Source: Eubacteriales bacterium
GTDB lineage: Bacteria; Bacillota_A; Clostridia; Christensenellales; Aristaeellaceae
Assembly (NCBI GenBank): GCA_030528845.1
Contig: JAUMYC010000127.1
Span: forward strand, 1 to 7,280
Length of the DNA stretch: 7,280 bases
Reading direction: 5' to 3'
A program made the translations under genes and the position numbers. How positions within the stretch are numbered: position 1 is the first letter of the stretch; every line of letters begins with the position of its first letter. This document shows positions 1 to 5,136 of this stretch, piece after piece. The notes under the pieces were generated by a model that made no database searches, was not told where the DNA came from, and saw only the letters and a list, made by a program, of their open reading frames with translations.

Positions 1-870
1 TACCGCGACCTGCCCCTGCGCGTGGGCGAACTGGGCCTTGTCCATCGCCACGAGCTCTCCGGCACGCTGCACGGCCTGTTCCGCGTGCGCTGCTTCACCC
101 AGGACGACGCGCATATCTTCATGACCTGGGATCAGATGAAGGACGAGATCAAGAACGTCGTGCGCCTCTTCGACGAGGTCTATTCCGTCTTTGGGCTCAC
201 CTATCAGATCGAAGTCTCCACCATGCCGGAAGACCACATGGGCGACGAAAAGGATTGGGATTTCGCCACCGAAACGCTCAAGGCCGCCGTGGAAGAGCTG
301 GGCAAGAGCTATATCATCAACGAGGGCGACGGCGCGTTCTACGGCCCGAAGCTGGACTTCCATCTGGCAGACTGCCTCGGCCGTACCTGGCAGTGCGGCA
401 CCATCCAGCTCGACATGCAGCTGCCCGAGCGCTTTGAGCTTGAATATGTCGGCGAAGACGGCCAGAAGCACCGCCCGGTCATGATCCACCGCGTCGTGCT
501 CGGCTCCATCGAGCGCTTCATCGGCGTCATCACCGAGCATTTCGCCGGCGCGTTCCCGCTCTGGCTGGCTCCGGTGCAGGTCAAGATCATGACCATCACC
601 GACCGCGCCGACGAGGCCGCCAAGAAGCTCTACGAACAGCTTGACGCCGCGGGCATCCGCGCCGAGCTCGACCTGCGCAACGAGAAGATCGGCTTCAAGA
701 TCCGCGAGGCGCAGATGGACAAGATCCCCTACATGCTGGTGCTGGGCGACAAGGAAGTCGAAAACGGCGTCGCCGCCGTGCGCTCCCGCAAGGACGGCGA
801 TCTGGGCACCATGGCTCCGGACGCGCTGCTGGCCAAGCTGCTCGAGGAGATCTCCACCAAAGCGAAGTAA
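1..870 (+). CDS. thrS: Threonyl-tRNA synthetase, C-terminal part (5' end outside window)
   Basis: This enzyme charges tRNA-Thr with threonine in the cytoplasm. The frame is open from the first base of the window, so the gene starts upstream; 289 residues are visible of a family length near 640. In order, the fragment shows class II motif 2 (LSGTLHGLFRVRCFTQDDAH), then a GEGAFYGPK-like stretch (EGDGAFYGPKLDF) and CLGRTWQCGTIQLD. Motif 3 follows (MIHRVVLGSIERFIGVITEH), and after WLAPVQV comes the anticodon-binding domain, with NEKIGFKIREAQMDKIPYML and GDKEVENG. The His in QDDAH and the His in MIHR match the two histidine zinc ligands known for bacterial ThrRS; the Cys ligand would lie upstream of the window. 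Family members usually have Gly where this one has Cys in RVRCF. No leader or T-box can be judged because the 5' end is missing. Transcription appears to end at the terminator near 997-1026. Identification is secure. Confidence 0.98.
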   Translation, partial: YRDLPLRVGELGLVHRHELSGTLHGLFRVRCFTQDDAHIFMTWDQMKDEIKNVVRLFDEVYSVFGLTYQIEVSTMPEDHMGDEKDWDFATETLKAAVEELGKSYIINEGDGAFYGPKLDFHLADCLGRTWQCGTIQLDMQLPERFELEYVGEDGQKHRPVMIHRVVLGSIERFIGVITEHFAGAFPLWLAPVQVKIMTITDRADEAAKKLYEQLDAAGIRAELDLRNEKIGFKIREAQMDKIPYMLVLGDKEVENGVAAVRSRKDGDLGTMAPDALLAKLLEEISTKAK

Positions 871-890
871 TTTATATCACGCGGACTCCG

Positions 891-977
891 GGGAGGCGGG
901 GGCTCTGCCCCCTGCACCCCCGCTGCGCCGGTGCTGCGGCACCGGCGCCCATGCAGGGGCTCCGCCCCTGCACCCCG
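891..977. repeat. GC-rich palindromic repeat with three hairpins, copy 1
   Basis: Three perfect hairpins stand in tandem just after the thrS stop codon. The first is 898-903 with 907-912 (6 bp, loop TCT). The second is 925-934 with 939-948 (10 bp, loop TGCG). The third is 952-960 with 964-972 (9 bp, loop TCC), followed by CCCC. The last hairpin and its flanks (GCCCATGCAGGGG ... CCCCTGCACCCC) recur after rsgA at about 2433-2466 with compensated stem changes, so this is a dispersed element and not a private terminator. It lies inside the predicted thrS 3' UTR, upstream of the true terminator. I see no coding potential. The function is unknown; it may be a REP/MITE-like extragenic palindrome. 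Confidence 0.8.
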
Positions 978-996
978 TTCGCGCAATACGAAACGA

Positions 997-1026
997 GGAC
1001 CCGACCGCAATGGCCGGGTCCTTTTT
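997..1026 (+). terminator. Rho-independent terminator of thrS
   Basis: GGACCCG (997-1003) pairs perfectly with CGGGTCC (1015-1021). CC/GG extends the stem inside past one A-C mismatch, leaving loop GCAAT. Five T residues follow at 1022-1026. This is a standard intrinsic terminator about 130 bp after the thrS stop, separated from it by the palindromic repeat. Confidence 0.9.
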
Positions 1027-1079
1027 CTGTGCGCCCGCTGATGCAAGATCCCGCCCGGATTTTTGTGAAGCTTGCTCTA

Positions 1080-1108
1080 TTGCGCTGCCCAAACACAAGT
1101 GCTATCAT
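1080..1108 (+). promoter_or_regulatory. Sigma-A-type promoter for the rsgA leader transcript
   Basis: A -35-like TTGCGC (1080-1085) is separated by 17 bp from a -10-like TATCAT (1103-1108), which puts the start of transcription near 1115. Each hexamer has mismatches to consensus. The spacing is ideal, and the position between the thrS terminator and the leader ORF fits. Confidence 0.6.
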
Positions 1109-1166
1109 TAGCATATCGGGGAGGCTCCCGAAAAAACCGTTCTTTAAGGGAAAGGAGAGATGTGTT

Positions 1167-1202
1167 ATGCGCGAAAATGTGATGAAGGTGAACAGCCTCT
1201 AA
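1167..1202 (+). CDS. 11-residue leader peptide upstream of rsgA
   Basis: The ORF encodes MRENVMKVNSL and ends at TAA. AGGAG at 1153-1157 lies 9 nt before the ATG, a workable spacing. The ATG at 1160 in another frame is too close to that site. The peptide is far too short to be an enzyme. Its place after a promoter and before a terminator and a ribosome GTPase gene suggests a regulatory leader whose translation is sensed. It carries no run of one amino acid, so amino-acid attenuation of the trp or his type is unlikely. Sensing of ribosome stalling or inhibition is more plausible. No known arrest motif is evident to me. Confidence 0.6.
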   Translation: MRENVMKVNSL

Positions 1203-1212
1203 AACCGCATAG

Positions 1213-1241
1213 GGTCTTTGCTCCGTGTACGGCCAAAGACC
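1213..1241 (+). promoter_or_regulatory. Leader hairpin between leader ORF and terminator
   Basis: GGTCTTTG (1213-1220) pairs perfectly with CAAAGACC (1234-1241). Inside a small internal loop, CCG (1223-1225) pairs with CGG (1230-1232) around TGTA. No T tract follows, so it is not itself a terminator. It starts 10 nt after the leader stop codon, where a pause or a structure competing with the downstream terminator would be expected. Confidence 0.7.
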
Positions 1242-1280
1242 GTCTCTTCAGGAACCTTTGTATATATGCAGGGAGATCTG

Positions 1281-1338
1281 CGCGCACATGCGGCAGGTGG
1301 CCTACAAGGGCTGCCTGTCGTTTTTGTGCGCGTTTTTT
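1281..1338 (+). terminator. Nested double intrinsic terminator in the rsgA 5' leader
   Basis: The inner hairpin pairs 1291-1303 with 1308-1320: 13 continuous pairs including a few G-U, loop ACAA. TTTTT follows at 1321-1325. The outer stem CGCGCACA (1281-1288) pairs perfectly with TGTGCGCG (1325-1332) and is followed by six T at 1333-1338. The inner U tract lies in the internal loop of the larger structure. Two stacked hairpins, each with its own U tract, give a strong stop about 60 nt before the rsgA start codon. rsgA expression therefore probably needs antitermination, or leakage past this site. Confidence 0.8.
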
Positions 1339-1385
1339 CTATCGCGCGCGCGCTTTCGGGCCGCCCTGCATTTCCCTTTCAGAAC

Positions 1386-1391
1386 AGGAGG
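1386..1391 (+). promoter_or_regulatory. Ribosome binding site of rsgA
   Basis: A perfect AGGAGG lies 6 nt before the ATG at 1398. It settles the start over the in-frame ATG at 1218, which lies inside the leader hairpin, has no such site, and would add 60 residues unlike the family. Confidence 0.9.
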
Positions 1392-1397
1392 AAACCC

Positions 1398-2387
1398 ATG
1401 CAAGATATCACTGCCTACGGCTATGACCCTGCCGTTTACGGACTTCCCGCCCCGAACGAGCTCCCCGCGCGCGTGACCGGCGTGCAGAAGGAGCGCTATT
1501 CCATCGTCTCTCCCGTCGGCGAAGGCCACGCGCGGCTCAAGGGCTCGGCGTTCTTCGCCGGCAGCAGCGCCGTTTATCCCACCGTCGGCGATTTCGTCTG
1601 CATCCGCCCCAACGCAAGCGGCGACAGCCTGATCACGCGCACGCTGCCCAGAAAGAGCTTTTTCGCGCGTGCAGACGCGTTCAGCGCGCGCGGCGTGCAG
1701 GCTGTTGCCGCCAATATGGACTATGTGTTCATCGTCAGCTCCCTCAACCGGGATTTCAATCTGCGCCGCCTTGAGCGTTATCTCGCGCAGGCGATCGAAA
1801 GCGGCGCGCAGCCGGTCGTTCTGCTCACGAAGGCCGACCTCTGCCCGGATCCTGCGCCGTACATCGAACAGGCGCGTTCCCTCGCAAAGGACACGCCGGT
1901 GATCTGCCTTTCTGCGCACACGGGCGAGGGGATGGATTCCCTCGTCCCCTATCTCACCACGGGTAAAACTCTCGTTTTACTGGGCATGTCCGGCGTCGGA
2001 AAATCCAGTCTGCTCAACGCGCTGGCCGGAGACGAGCTTATGAAAGTGAACCGGACGCGCGACGTCGACGCGGCCAAGGGCCGGCATACAACCACCCATC
2101 GCGAGCTGTTCCGCCTGCCCTGCGGCGCGATGGTCATCGACACGCCCGGCATGCGGGAACTGGGCGTATGGGACGCGCAGACAGGCGCAGCCGAGGTCTA
2201 TTCCGACATCGAGGCGCTCGCCGCGCAATGCCGCTTCTCCGATTGCAGGCACGAGAGCGAGCCCGGCTGCGCCGTACGGGCCGCTCTGGCCGACGGCCGG
2301 CTCGATCACAAGCGCTATCGCAGCTATCTCGACATCCTCCTTCAGGCAAAACGAACGGCGCACCGCGCCGCAAAGCGCCGCCGGTAG
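1398..2387 (+). CDS. rsgA: Ribosome small subunit-dependent GTPase A (RsgA/YjeQ/YloQ family)
   Basis: RsgA is a circularly permuted GTPase that binds the 30S subunit and aids its late maturation. The 329-residue protein has the full family order. An OB-fold region lies at about 22-88 (ARVTGVQ ... VGDFVCIR). G4 is TKAD (144-147), G5-like LSAHTGEG starts at 171, and the P-loop GMSGVGKSS spans 196-204. GRHTTTHREL (228-237) is switch I/G2, and DTPG (248-251) is G3. The zinc site is Cys278, Cys283, His285, Cys291, with the family spacing C-x4-C-x-H-x5-C. No key residue is missing. The C-terminus is very basic (AKRTAHRAAKRRR), fitting an rRNA-binding tail. It stands alone, not in the prpC-prkC-rpe cluster usual for the main Firmicute copy. 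With its N-terminus (YGYDPAVYGLP) this suggests the second RsgA subgroup that some Clostridia carry beside the housekeeping one; that is inference. Expression is probably governed by the upstream attenuator-like leader. Confidence 0.97.
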   Translation: MQDITAYGYDPAVYGLPAPNELPARVTGVQKERYSIVSPVGEGHARLKGSAFFAGSSAVYPTVGDFVCIRPNASGDSLITRTLPRKSFFARADAFSARGVQAVAANMDYVFIVSSLNRDFNLRRLERYLAQAIESGAQPVVLLTKADLCPDPAPYIEQARSLAKDTPVICLSAHTGEGMDSLVPYLTTGKTLVLLGMSGVGKSSLLNALAGDELMKVNRTRDVDAAKGRHTTTHRELFRLPCGAMVIDTPGMRELGVWDAQTGAAEVYSDIEALAAQCRFSDCRHESEPGCAVRAALADGRLDHKRYRSYLDILLQAKRTAHRAAKRRR

Positions 2388-2407
2388 AAGGCAGAACGGG
2401 GCCGCGA

Positions 2408-2466
2408 GGAGGGACTTTGTCCCTCCCCGCAGCCCATGCAGGGGGACTTCGTCCCCCTGCACCCCC
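2408..2466. repeat. GC-rich palindromic repeat, copy 2 (two hairpins)
   Basis: GGAGGGAC (2408-2415) pairs with GTCCCTCC (2419-2426), loop TTT. TGCAGGGGGAC (2437-2447) pairs with GTCCCCCTGCA (2451-2461), loop TTC, then CCCC. Both stems are perfect (8 and 11 bp). The second hairpin and its flanks match the third hairpin of the copy after thrS, with paired changes that keep the stem. It begins about 20 bp after the rsgA stop codon. No T tract follows, so it is not a classic terminator for rsgA. Confidence 0.8.
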
Positions 2467-2494
2467 TGTGCGCTCCTCTCCGGAGCATTTGCAA

Positions 2495-2523
2495 TTGACG
2501 AAAACTTTCCTTCTATGTATACT
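2495..2523 (+). promoter_or_regulatory. Sigma-A-type promoter of the hydrolase-like gene
   Basis: TTGACG (2495-2500) and TATACT (2518-2523) are separated by exactly 17 bp, and each is one base from consensus. The start of transcription would be near 2530, giving a 5' UTR of about 55 nt. This is the best-looking promoter in the window and lies in a locally AT-rich patch. Confidence 0.8.
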
Positions 2524-2535
2524 TATTGTGTATGT

Positions 2536-2554
2536 GCCGGGGCAGGCGCCCGGC
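2536..2554 (+). promoter_or_regulatory. Small 5' UTR hairpin of the hydrolase-like gene
   Basis: GCCGGG (2536-2541) pairs perfectly with CCCGGC (2549-2554), close to the predicted 5' end of the mRNA, and is followed by eight A residues. It could stabilise the transcript 5' end. It has no T tract on the + strand, so it is not a terminator. No known riboswitch is recognised. Confidence 0.4.
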
Positions 2555-2584
2555 GAAAAAAAACACAAAATAAGAGGTGCGCAC

Positions 2585-4993
2585 ATGGCAGCGTATTACA
2601 ACGAGAAGAGCCCGTCTCTGACGGAATACTTCAGCTGGATCAACAATACCAACGAGGGCTCCTGCGAGGAGCAGACTCTGGCCAACCTCGCCTTCTTCGA
2701 ATGGCTCAAGAAGGAGACCGGCGCGGCCTTTGACATCTACGCCTTCGACGCCGGCAATATCGACGGCGCGGCGGGCACCTACGGCTCCATCTATTCCGAG
2801 CGCTTCAAAAAGCATTTCCCGAACGGCTTCGGCCCGGTCGCCGAAAAGGCGAAGGAACTGGGGCTCAAGCTGGGCATGTGGGGCGGCGCGGACGGCTTCG
2901 GCGACACCGAAGAGAGCAAAAAAGAGCGCCGCGACATGATCGTCTCCCTCTGCCGCGATTTCGCCTTCGGCCTGTTCAAGTTTGACACCGTCTGCGGCGT
3001 GCTGCGCAGGGATTACCGCGACTATTTCACCGAGATGATCGAGGAATGCCGGGAGTATGTGCCGGAGCTGGTCATCCTGAACCACCGCAACGATCTGGGC
3101 GGCGCGCAGCAGTATTGCACCACCAAGCTCTGGGAATCCGCCGAGACCTACATCGACGTGCTCTATTCCAACAAAAAGACCGCCCCGCACCATCGCGGCG
3201 GCACGCTCATGCGCGGCAACCCCGAAGGGCTCGAGCGCCTCGTGGAAGACCACGGCGTGTGCCTGAGCTCCTGTCTGGACTTCTGGGCGGACGAGCTGGT
3301 CATCCAGGCCTTCCGCCGCGGGCTCATCCTCTCGCCCCAGATCTACGGCAACCCGTGGCTCATGCGCGAGGACGAGCTGCGCACCATGGGCCGTCTCATC
3401 GCCCTCAAGCGCCGCTTTAACGATATCCTCGTGGACGCCATCACCCTCTCCGAGGACAAATTCGGCCCCAACGCCGTCTCCCGCGGAAACGAAGAGCTGC
3501 GCTTCATCACCATGGTCAACCTCTCCTGGGAGAAGACCTCCTACACCTTCACCCCCGGCGCGGAGACCGGCAACGCAGCGGGCGGCGTGTATGTCCGCTC
3601 CATCCACCCCTACGAGGAGGACATGGGCTTCGTAGCCGAGGGCGAGAGCCTGACCATCGAAATGGAGCCCTGGCGCACGGCGCTGGTCGTGCTCTCCAAG
3701 GAACCCCTCGCCGATGTGGGCGTGCAGGGCGGCAGGATGCGCCCCATGACCCGCATGGACGGCGAGGAATTCAGGGCCAACCTCTACGGCCTGCCGGGCG
3801 AATCCTACAAAATCCGCCTCACCGGCGATCTTTCCAAATATACCAAGGCCGAGCTGGACGGCTGCGATGCGAGCGCGCTGCTCTCCGGCGCGGAATACAC
3901 GCTCTCCTTTGCGGGCGAAAAGGTCATCCGCGGCGGCGTGAAGCTGGGCAGCCTCTCCCCGAGCACTTTGCCCGCCGACGTCGAAGCCCTGCACGCGGCC
4001 GTTCCGGCCAATGCCGAGGCGCTCTACGAAGCCGCCGTCTTCGCTGCGGACAACAACTCTCTGGAAGTGCGCTCTCTGCAGCGCAGCGGAGAGATCGCCG
4101 TGCCCGAAGTGGCCGAGGCCCGCAGGCATCATTTCGAGCAGGACACCTTCGTCTATCGCGGCATCTGGGATAAGTTCCTCTTCGACGGCAGGAAGGACAC
4201 CTTCTTCATGGCCTCCACGGTCGAGGACGACCAGCGCATCTCCGGCGGCATGCTGCGCGTGGATACCGGCGCGGTCGTGACCGGCGACACCATGTCCGTC
4301 ACCTTCCTGCTCGAAAAGGGCGAGACCCTCTCCGGCCTGCGCGCCGAGGCGGGCGAATGTCTGAACTGCTTCCAGCCGCTCGAGCTGCTCTCCCTCTCCG
4401 ATCCCGTGGCCGAAAAGTGCAATTTCATCCCCAAGACCGTTCCGGAAATGATGCAGATCGACGTCGAACGCGTGACGGCTACCTTCCGGCTGAACGGCCC
4501 CGTGCGCTATTTCCGCATCGCCGGCGCGCCCGTGCGTGCGAACGATTTCTCCATCACCGCCGGCGGCGAAGCGCTCTGCCGCTGCGGCTGGCGCGCGAGC
4601 AATCTGTTCTCCGCCTATTCCATGAACCCCTGCCACACCTTCCACACCGGCGAATTCGCCCTCGCTTCCTATCCGGCGGGCGCGAAGCTCTGCGTCGCTC
4701 TGGAAGGCCGCCACGGCGTGGACGCGGCCTATGCCGTGCTCGAGCTGGCCGACGGCACCATCGTCGGCGCGCCGGACAAGGCTCCCTCCTTCCCGGGCAA
4801 CCAGTATGAGCATTTCATCCACCGCACCGGCTCCAACAACACCTTCTATTTCCCCATCAAGCCCGAATACGAGAACACCACCGTCAAGGTGCATCTGCTC
4901 GGCCTGCGCAACGGCTTCCCGGGCTTCCGCGCGGATGTGTGGGTCTCCGAGGCCGACACCCTGCCCTGCGCAGCCGAACTGAAGCTGCGCTGA
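2585..4993 (+). CDS. Divergent alpha-galactosidase-superfamily (clan GH-D-like) glycoside hydrolase candidate
   Basis: I do not recognise a named family. The 802-residue protein has no signal peptide or membrane segment, so it should be cytoplasmic. Its N-terminal 280 residues look like a TIM barrel with clan GH-D landmarks in order. YAFDAGNIDG (52-61) resembles the aspartate-bearing first strand. LGLKLGMWGG (92-101) matches the GLKxGIW strand. GLFKFDTVCG (129-138) matches the K-x-D nucleophile strand, pointing to Asp134. LVILNHRND (162-170) and CLDFWADE (230-237, possible acid/base Asp232 or Asp236) complete the set. A beta-sandwich-like region follows (about 300-375). The remaining 400 residues are beta-rich with no assigned domain; VRYFRIAG near 639 is weakly discoidin-like. 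The start at 2585 has AGAGG 7 nt upstream and its own promoter; the long in-frame extension back to 2168 overlaps rsgA and is rejected. The likely job is intracellular hydrolysis of an oligosaccharide or glycoside, but substrate and activity are unproven. No sugar transporter is adjacent. Confidence 0.8.
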   Translation: MAAYYNEKSPSLTEYFSWINNTNEGSCEEQTLANLAFFEWLKKETGAAFDIYAFDAGNIDGAAGTYGSIYSERFKKHFPNGFGPVAEKAKELGLKLGMWGGADGFGDTEESKKERRDMIVSLCRDFAFGLFKFDTVCGVLRRDYRDYFTEMIEECREYVPELVILNHRNDLGGAQQYCTTKLWESAETYIDVLYSNKKTAPHHRGGTLMRGNPEGLERLVEDHGVCLSSCLDFWADELVIQAFRRGLILSPQIYGNPWLMREDELRTMGRLIALKRRFNDILVDAITLSEDKFGPNAVSRGNEELRFITMVNLSWEKTSYTFTPGAETGNAAGGVYVRSIHPYEEDMGFVAEGESLTIEMEPWRTALVVLSKEPLADVGVQGGRMRPMTRMDGEEFRANLYGLPGESYKIRLTGDLSKYTKAELDGCDASALLSGAEYTLSFAGEKVIRGGVKLGSLSPSTLPADVEALHAAVPANAEALYEAAVFAADNNSLEVRSLQRSGEIAVPEVAEARRHHFEQDTFVYRGIWDKFLFDGRKDTFFMASTVEDDQRISGGMLRVDTGAVVTGDTMSVTFLLEKGETLSGLRAEAGECLNCFQPLELLSLSDPVAEKCNFIPKTVPEMMQIDVERVTATFRLNGPVRYFRIAGAPVRANDFSITAGGEALCRCGWRASNLFSAYSMNPCHTFHTGEFALASYPAGAKLCVALEGRHGVDAAYAVLELADGTIVGAPDKAPSFPGNQYEHFIHRTGSNNTFYFPIKPEYENTTVKVHLLGLRNGFPGFRADVWVSEADTLPCAAELKLR

Positions 4994-5013
4994 CGATCAC
5001 AACAGAAGTACCT

Positions 5014-5053
5014 GCGGGGCCCCTTTTCTTTGGAAAAAGAAAAGGGGTCCCGC
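5014..5053. repeat. Long near-perfect palindrome after the hydrolase-like gene
   Basis: Bases 5014-5031 pair with 5036-5053 over 18 continuous pairs with a single G-U, closed by a GGAA tetraloop. The stem has a GC-rich foot and a CCCCTTTTCTTT/AAAGAAAAGGGG upper part. It begins 21 nt after the stop codon. No T tract follows in either direction, so it differs from an intrinsic terminator, and it differs in sequence from the two other palindromic repeats here. It may be a dispersed extragenic palindrome or an mRNA 3'-end stabiliser. Confidence 0.8.
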
Positions 5054-5136
5054 GCTCTCCGAAAGGGATCGTTTCCGAGGGCGTGCGGGCTTGATCCGAT
5101 CCCCCCTATCCTTCGTCTCTCAGAAAGGCGGTTTTT

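Larger units (their letters stand above)
1115..1397 (+). promoter_or_regulatory. Putative ribosome-mediated attenuator leader of rsgA
   Basis: The predicted transcript has a leader of about 280 nt. In order it holds an 11-codon ORF with its own Shine-Dalgarno (1167-1202), a strong hairpin (1213-1241), a nested double terminator (1281-1338), then 47 nt to the rsgA ribosome site. Just after the leader stop codon, CCGCAT (1205-1210) is an exact complement of ATGCGG (1288-1293) at the base of the terminator, so it is a possible antiterminator strand. A terminating ribosome at the leader stop would cover 1205-1210, and a ribosome stalled early in the ORF would leave it free. The elements are seen in the sequence; the switching model is inference. 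I recognise no T-box motif or known riboswitch. Confidence 0.6.

Noticed and set aside
1218..1397. An N-terminal extension of RsgA from the ATG at 1218
   Set aside because: It lies inside the leader hairpin and terminator, has no ribosome site and does not resemble the RsgA family; AGGAGG at 1386-1391 marks the ATG at 1398.
1115..1397. A T-box or known metabolite riboswitch in the rsgA leader
   Set aside because: I see no T-box consensus (AGGGTGGNACCGCG) and no cobalamin, TPP, SAM, FMN or c-di-GMP core; the short ORF gives a simpler reading.
1160..1426. An 88-codon frame from the ATG at 1160
   Set aside because: The ATG is only 2 nt from AGGAG, and the frame reads through the hairpins and terminator and overlaps the rsgA start. 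The short ORF at 1167 has the better spacing.
2408..2461. An intrinsic terminator for rsgA
   Set aside because: Both hairpins are stable but no T tract follows, and the sequence belongs to the repeat also found after thrS.
891..2466. A CRISPR array, because of repeated palindromic units
   Set aside because: There are only two divergent copies, about 1.5 kb apart with a gene between them, no regular spacers and no cas genes.
2168..2584. An extension of the hydrolase-like protein back to 2168
   Set aside because: It would overlap rsgA in another frame and cross the repeat and the promoter at 2495-2523. The translated extension is arginine- and proline-rich noise.
2513..4894. A 793-codon open frame on the minus strand antisense to the hydrolase-like gene
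   Set aside because: It mirrors the codon periodicity of the GC-rich sense gene. Its translation is low-complexity (rich in G, A, E, H and V), it has no recognisable motif, and no promoter or ribosome site precedes it.
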